NCBI GenBank assembly: GCA_003249645.1
Contig: QKIH01000101.1
Span: 1 to 39,196 of the forward strand
Length of the DNA: 39,196 bases
Reading direction: 5' to 3'
DNA from: Desulfobulbaceae bacterium
GTDB taxonomy: Bacteria > Desulfobacterota > Desulfobulbia > Desulfobulbales > Desulfocapsaceae
Shown: positions 34,988 to 39,196 of the stretch, in pieces
How the letters are laid out: each line of letters starts with the position of its first letter
Numbering within the stretch: position 1 is the first letter of the stretch
Made by a program: the position numbers and the translations under genes
Notes under the pieces: generated by a model
The model's input: only the letters and a program-made list of their open reading frames with translations
What the model was told of the DNA's origin: nothing
Database searches by the model: none

Positions 34988-35224
34988 ATGGCGACCCTAA
35001 ACATCTCAATGCCCGATGAAATGAGAACTTTTATTGAGTCCCGTGTAAGTACGGGAGAATATCAAAGCGCAAGTGATTATATGCGTGATCTCATCAGGCA
35101 TGACCGTGAAGAAACAGAGCGCCTCTTGGTTGAAGGACTGGAAAGTGGAACTGCACAGTCACTAGACATGGCTACTTTGAGGAAAAAGGCACAAGCCTTA
35201 CTCAAACAAGAGCAAGCTCTTTAA
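34988..35224 (+). CDS. parD: ParD-like antitoxin (ribbon-helix-helix)
   Basis: A 78-residue protein with an N-terminal ribbon-helix-helix DNA-binding part: MATLNISMPDEMRTFIESRV, then EYQSASDYMRDLIRHD, and a flexible C-terminal part that should wrap the toxin. I start at ATG 34988 because a near-perfect AAAGGAGG precedes it; the longer frame from 34868 would put a hydrophobic stretch before the family start and cover the promoter. It is immediately followed by the toxin gene with no spacer, the standard layout in which antitoxin comes first. It should neutralise the toxin and repress the operon. Confidence 0.92.
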   Translation: MATLNISMPDEMRTFIESRVSTGEYQSASDYMRDLIRHDREETERLLVEGLESGTAQSLDMATLRKKAQALLKQEQAL

Positions 35225-35542
35225 ATGGCCTCTATTCTTATAACGCCAGCGGCGGAGAATGATCTCATCAACATTTGGCTCTATATCGCACGGGATAATC
35301 AGGACGCAGCCGACCGTGTTTATCAGGCCGCTGAAGAAACCTTTGAATCCCTTCTTGCAGCACCGCAGATGGGCACCTTGTATCAAGCTAAGCGGCCACG
35401 ACTTGCAGAAATCCGTTTTTTCCCTGTCAGCAAGTTTAAAAACTATATTATCTATTATCGGGAACACCATCAAGGTATAGAAATCATCCGTGTTCTACAC
35501 TCCCACATGGACCAGAAAAAACATCTGGAGCCGGAAGAATAA
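35225..35542 (+). CDS. parE: ParE/RelE-superfamily toxin
   Basis: The 105-residue protein has the ParE pattern: ILITPAAENDLINIWLYIARDN, AADRVYQAAEETFESLLAAP, GTLY..KRPRLAEIRFFPVSKFKNYIIYY and IEIIRVLHSHMD. ParE toxins inhibit DNA gyrase. RelE homologs cut mRNA, but the residues here fit ParE better. The ATG immediately follows the antitoxin stop. Together the pair would stabilise the mobile region by post-segregational killing. Confidence 0.92.
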   Translation: MASILITPAAENDLINIWLYIARDNQDAADRVYQAAEETFESLLAAPQMGTLYQAKRPRLAEIRFFPVSKFKNYIIYYREHHQGIEIIRVLHSHMDQKKHLEPEE

Positions 35543-35590
35543 CCAGACACTAAAAGGTGTGGCCATGTGTTGCATGCAAACTTTCAGTCA

Positions 35591-35631
35591 AAAATGTTCT
35601 CTGGATATCTCTGCTTTGCAATTGCTCCATT
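35591..35631 (+). repeat. 41-base imperfect direct repeat, copy 2
   Basis: Partner of 34696-34736 (eight mismatches, no gaps), located 48 bases after the toxin stop. Confidence 0.7.
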
Positions 35632-36209
35632 TCTGACTAATTCTTTAGAGTTTTAAAGTACTCCCCAAAAAGAAAAAATTATCAAATTGTAGATTTGCTG
35701 AATTGGTTAAGGTTACCAGTTACGATATCAAGTCACTCTTGTTTTTACAAAATGTAAAAATACGATCTACTGTATACATTCATTGTTTATTTCTCTTTTT
35801 TAGGTTCTGCAGTGCCGCCAGCATTTTTATTCCAACAAAAAATAGGATTATAAAATCATTGAAGGGGACTTGGTGTATACGGAGCAGAGGTTTGAGTCGC
35901 TTTTGTATTTGTTACAATTGGAATGATCAACTTAAAGGTTAGTAAGTGCGATGTTATTTGTTTTCGTTATAGGGAATGCATATCAAGGAATTGATTAATA
36001 TATAATATTATAGGGTAGTTGTGTGTAGAAAAATATAGCGAAAAAAAGGTTTGCAGGTTAGGGTCGTTTTCACGATTAAAAATATGCAATAATTGAATAA
36101 ATAATATTCGTAACACGTGTAACTTGTGTATTGTTTCCTTTCCTGAACAAAAAGTCTATCTGGAAATATGTGAGTAACATGGGCGGGTATATGCAATAGA
36201 AATATTACG
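35632..36209. other. AT-rich non-coding interval before the secretion genes
   Basis: About 580 bases without a credible gene; the short open frames have no ribosome site and no recognisable product. A small palindrome ACACGTGT lies near 36114. The promoter of the secretion operon should be here, but I cannot mark convincing boxes. Confidence 0.5.
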
Positions 36210-38780
36210 ATGACGAAAAATATAGGAGCTGAGCCTTCTGAGCAGCTTTGTTCGATTTTGGATTGTTGCTATGTTTTTGTGAAACGTTCAGGGTGGAATG
36301 AGTTTGTAGAAGAGTTGGATGTTATTCGTGACCTATCACGTTCAACGGGCAAAGAGCTTCTCGAAAGCATTGTTGTTGCAGGGCGTAAGACAGGGGTTAA
36401 ATCATCAATATTCAGAGTTCAGGCTGATCAGTTGAAGAATCTTGACAGCCACCTTCCTGCGATTGCAGAATTACGCGATGGACGTTATGCGATATTTGAT
36501 AAACTGGAGTATGCAAGTGATTTTGCTAAGGCAAAAGCTCAACTCTTCTTTCCAGAATCTATTGATGGATCTTCCAGTAGGGTCTTAAGTGGTAAAGAAT
36601 TAGCTGCAATATGGACTGGCGGCTTACTGCTATTCGAGAAAATTAATACAAGTCTTGTTTGTTTCGGTCTTGTTGCAAGAGAACATAAAATCGAGCTCAC
36701 TCAGCAGAGACTTCGCCATGAGTTTAATATTTCTAACGAAGAGTTAGAACCTCAGAGAATGTTGAGAATATCCAAAGAGGTTGGTCTATCGACAAAACAC
36801 TTAACTTTGGATTGGCATGGTTTAGAAAGGCTGAATAAAGCATGGCCGGTGATCGGTATAAAAAAAGACGGTAGGCATGTTGTGCTCACCGGGATATTTC
36901 TCCCTAAAGACAATGAAAATGAGGTCAAGGTAGGTTGTTACGATCCGCTGGTTGGTGCAGAAGGCGGCCATCTTACATTAAGCCGGACAGAGTTTGAGAA
37001 TATATGGTCTGGTAAGCTGTATGTTTTTAAAAGAAAATATAAATTAACAGATGAAACTCAGCCATTCAGTCTACGCTGGTTTATTCCCGAGATTTTTAAA
37101 CAAAAAATTACTTTTCTAGATATTGCTCTTGCTGTTCTTTTCATTAACGTCATCTCCCTGATCACACCTATTTTTTTTCAGATTGTAATCGATAAAGTTC
37201 TGGTCAATCAGGCAATCACGACTTTGCAGGTGCTGGGCATCGGAATGACAGTTGCGCTTATAGTAAATGCCGGGCTTGATTTTCTCCGAGACTATTTATT
37301 ACTGCACGCTACCAATAAGATCGATCTCAGGGTGACCGGAAGGACATTTCATCATCTTCTTCAACTACCGCTTAGCTTTTTTGAACATGCTGCTGCTGGC
37401 GTTTTAACCCAGCATATGCAACAGACATCTAAAATTAGAAACTTTCTGACCGGCAACGTTTTTCTTACGATCTTAGAGGCCACCTCTTTATTTGTCTTTC
37501 TCCCGTTTCTCTTTTTCTATTCTATACGCCTGACAGCAATTGTTTTAATCTTTACTGCTTTGATTGCACTGATAATTGGCTCATTAATGGTGCCTTTTAA
37601 GAAACGGTTGAATGCGCTGTATGAGGCGGAAGGATCTCGCCAGGCGATGCTGGTTGAGACGATTAATGGCATGGCTACCGTTAAAGCTATGGCAATAGAG
37701 CCGTTGCTGCGAAAAAAATGGGAGGATAAGGTCGCAAAAGCAGTGTCAATGCAATTTCGCGTTGGTAAAATATCAATCACTGCCAAGTCTATTACCCAGC
37801 TTTTGGAAAGACTTATGACAGTAATCCTGATCTGGACAGGTGCCAGCCTGGTTTTTGACTCAAGCATAACCGTTGGCGCGCTTATCGCTTTTCAGATGTT
37901 GGCAGGCAGGGTTACTTCACCACTTGTCCGGCTGGTAGGTCTGATTAATCAATATCAGGAAGCCGCCCTTTCTGTTGAGAAGCTCGGTACAGTAATGAAT
38001 GCAAAACCGGAGTGGGGCGCTGACCGACATGGAGCCATGCCGTCCTTAAACGGCGATATAGTTTTTGATAAAGTATCTTTTCGTTATAAGCCCGATCTGC
38101 CAGAAGCCTTAAAAAGTCTTTCGTTAACTATTCCTGCCAATAAGGTCTTAGGTATAGTTGGTCCGTCAGGGTCTGGAAAGACAACCTTTACCCGGATGCT
38201 GCAGAAAGTATATTTCCCTTCAAACGGCACAATTCGCATTAATAACTGTTATCTAAATGAACTAGATACAGCCCATCTCAGACAGAATATGGGGGTTGTG
38301 CTGCAGGAAAGCTTTCTCTTCAATGCAACAATTGCTGAAAATATTCGTGCAGGCCAGGCAACAGCATCACGTGAAGCAATAATTAAAGCGGCTATTTTGG
38401 CAGGAGCAGATGAGTTTATTGTCAAGCTGCCGCAAGGATATGATACCTATCTTGAAGAAGGTGCCAAAAATCTTTCTGGCGGACAACGGCAGAGGCTTGC
38501 TATTGCAAGGGCTTTGCTGACAAAACCTCAGATCCTGATTTTTGATGAAGCGACCAGTGCACTTGATCCGGAAAGTGAGAGGATCGTTCGACAGAACATT
38601 CGAGAAATGGCTAAGAACAGAACTGTATTAATCGTTTCTCACAGACTTTCTATGCTCAAAGATGCCGATTCAATCATTGTTTTTAACGAAGGCAATATTG
38701 TCGGTCATGCTAAACATGATGAGCTACTGCAATCATGTGCTCTTTATAGCCACCTATGGCGACAGCAGATGGAATTATAG
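36210..38780 (+). CDS. Type I secretion ABC transporter with tandem C39-like domains
   Basis: An 856-residue exporter. Residues about 25-160 and 165-300 look like two C39-peptidase-like domains. In the second, SLVCFGLVAREHKI aligns with the peptidase helix, but the catalytic Cys position is Thr, so it is likely the inactive, substrate-binding type found in HlyB. A six-helix TM domain follows (about residues 310-590), then an ATPase with Walker A GPSGSGKTT, signature LSGGQRQRLAIARALL and Walker B ILIFDEATSALDPESE. It is about 140 residues longer than typical HlyB because of the added first domain. The HlyD-like gene starts eight bases after its stop. A secreted RTX-type substrate is expected but not in the window. 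The start ATG at 36210 has only a weak ribosome site. Confidence 0.9.
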   Translation: MTKNIGAEPSEQLCSILDCCYVFVKRSGWNEFVEELDVIRDLSRSTGKELLESIVVAGRKTGVKSSIFRVQADQLKNLDSHLPAIAELRDGRYAIFDKLEYASDFAKAKAQLFFPESIDGSSSRVLSGKELAAIWTGGLLLFEKINTSLVCFGLVAREHKIELTQQRLRHEFNISNEELEPQRMLRISKEVGLSTKHLTLDWHGLERLNKAWPVIGIKKDGRHVVLTGIFLPKDNENEVKVGCYDPLVGAEGGHLTLSRTEFENIWSGKLYVFKRKYKLTDETQPFSLRWFIPEIFKQKITFLDIALAVLFINVISLITPIFFQIVIDKVLVNQAITTLQVLGIGMTVALIVNAGLDFLRDYLLLHATNKIDLRVTGRTFHHLLQLPLSFFEHAAAGVLTQHMQQTSKIRNFLTGNVFLTILEATSLFVFLPFLFFYSIRLTAIVLIFTALIALIIGSLMVPFKKRLNALYEAEGSRQAMLVETINGMATVKAMAIEPLLRKKWEDKVAKAVSMQFRVGKISITAKSITQLLERLMTVILIWTGASLVFDSSITVGALIAFQMLAGRVTSPLVRLVGLINQYQEAALSVEKLGTVMNAKPEWGADRHGAMPSLNGDIVFDKVSFRYKPDLPEALKSLSLTIPANKVLGIVGPSGSGKTTFTRMLQKVYFPSNGTIRINNCYLNELDTAHLRQNMGVVLQESFLFNATIAENIRAGQATASREAIIKAAILAGADEFIVKLPQGYDTYLEEGAKNLSGGQRQRLAIARALLTKPQILIFDEATSALDPESERIVRQNIREMAKNRTVLIVSHRLSMLKDADSIIVFNEGNIVGHAKHDELLQSCALYSHLWRQQMEL

Positions 38781-38788
38781 GTGTGTAT

Positions 38789-39196
38789 ATGACTAATAAT
38801 AGAAAAGATATTCTTGAATATCAGCCAGATGCGGTTGAAATCGAAGAGAAACCGGTCCCGGGGAGAATACGCTGGGTACTGTATCTTATTCTTTTTTCGA
38901 TTCTTATAACTATTGTTGGCGGAATTGTTTTTAAAGTCGATCGTATAGTTGTCACAGAGGGTGAGCTCATTACGACTATCCCGCCACTTGTTGTGCAGCC
39001 GCTCAATACGGCGGTGGTAAGGACCATTCATGTTCATGTGGGCGATACGGTTGAAAAAGGGCAGGTGCTTGCAACTCTTGACCCCACATTTGCTGATGCC
39101 GATCTCAGTCAGTTAAACAAAGAGAAGATAAATCTCGAGGTTCAAATTCGTCGAATTCAGGCTGAATTAACAAAAAGTGAGTTTAAAGCAGCTCCA
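38789..39196 (+). CDS. HlyD-family membrane fusion protein (partial)
   Basis: The first 136 codons are present; the rest is beyond the right edge. A short cytoplasmic part (MTNNRKDILEYQPDAVEIEE) precedes a single TM segment (WVLYLILFSILITIVGGIVF), then the HlyD lipoyl/barrel start IPPLVVQPLNTAVV, IHVHVGDTVEKGQVLATLDP and the beginning of the coiled-coil hairpin. This is the periplasmic adaptor that links the ABC exporter to a TolC-like outer-membrane pore. The ATG at 38789 follows AGGTG. Confidence 0.93.
   Translation, partial: MTNNRKDILEYQPDAVEIEEKPVPGRIRWVLYLILFSILITIVGGIVFKVDRIVVTEGELITTIPPLVVQPLNTAVVRTIHVHVGDTVEKGQVLATLDPTFADADLSQLNKEKINLEVQIRRIQAELTKSEFKAAP

Noticed and set aside
35661-35676. 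Ten-base identity with the leader-proximal spacer (TCCCCAAAAA)
   Set aside because: Low-complexity and too short. It does not extend in either direction and has no AAG in place.
35703-35942. 79-codon open frame upstream of the secretion genes
   Set aside because: No ribosome site, unusual composition and no recognisable product in AT-rich DNA.

Overview
The window reads as a chromosomal segment of a Desulfobacterota-like (deltaproteobacterial) anaerobe, probably near the Desulfobulbales. This rests on the flavour of the protein families (MobB with a C-terminal extension, hybrid two-component systems, the HprK/PqqD/nucleotidyltransferase trio), not on any database search. From about 1 to 26.5 kb it looks like ordinary core genome of moderate GC. 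From about 26.9 kb to the right edge it looks like an acquired, more AT-rich island.

Left part, minus strand: a nucleotidyltransferase (cut by the window edge), an HPr-kinase-like protein and a PqqD-like protein with overlapping reading frames; tRNA-Phe with a strong terminator; an acidic zinc-ribbon protein; nadC; valS; dgt. Plus strand from 7.7 to 11.2 kb: a MobB-like GTPase, a secreted 5'-nucleotidase, cytidine deaminase, a DUF302 protein and a small secreted helix-hairpin-helix protein. Then come a chemoreceptor, a single-domain response regulator and a 1369-residue hybrid sensor/AraC regulator. From 26.5 down to 18.5 kb a minus-strand operon runs deoA, deoB, BMP-family binding protein, ABC ATPase, two permeases and purine nucleoside phosphorylase. 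Together with the 5'-nucleotidase and cytidine deaminase this forms a nucleoside salvage route: periplasmic dephosphorylation, import, phosphorolysis and pentose-phosphate recovery.

Island: next to deoA lies the intact 5' end of a sirtuin (sir2/cobB-type) gene that breaks off after about 31 codons. About 350 bases later is a three-repeat type I-E-like CRISPR array, then cas6e, cas5e, cas7e and a 710-residue protein that reads as a Cas8e (Cse1) and Cas11 (Cse2) fusion. No cas3, cas1 or cas2 is in the window. Beyond it are a divergent DUF6765 protein with a His/Asp-rich metallohydrolase-like pattern, a tyrosine recombinase with a homopolymer frameshift, a ParDE toxin-antitoxin pair between 41-base imperfect direct repeats, and a type I secretion ABC transporter with its HlyD-like adaptor, cut by the window edge.

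The standout observation is that the leader-distal spacer of the array matches the adjacent sirtuin fragment at 27 of 33 positions. Every mismatch falls on a third codon position, the alignment is in frame, and the target is flanked by AAG, the classical I-E PAM. Sirtuin similarity ends roughly 50 bases beyond the PAM-distal end of the target. A Cas3-less, adaptation-less Cascade, an array ending in an atypical repeat, a homing-like guide and a nearby element boundary together resemble the layout of CRISPR-associated transposons, here with type I-E components. No Tn7-type transposase, TnsC or TniQ gene is visible in the window, so a guided mobile element is a hypothesis; a Cascade-based repressor or target-immunity system are alternatives.
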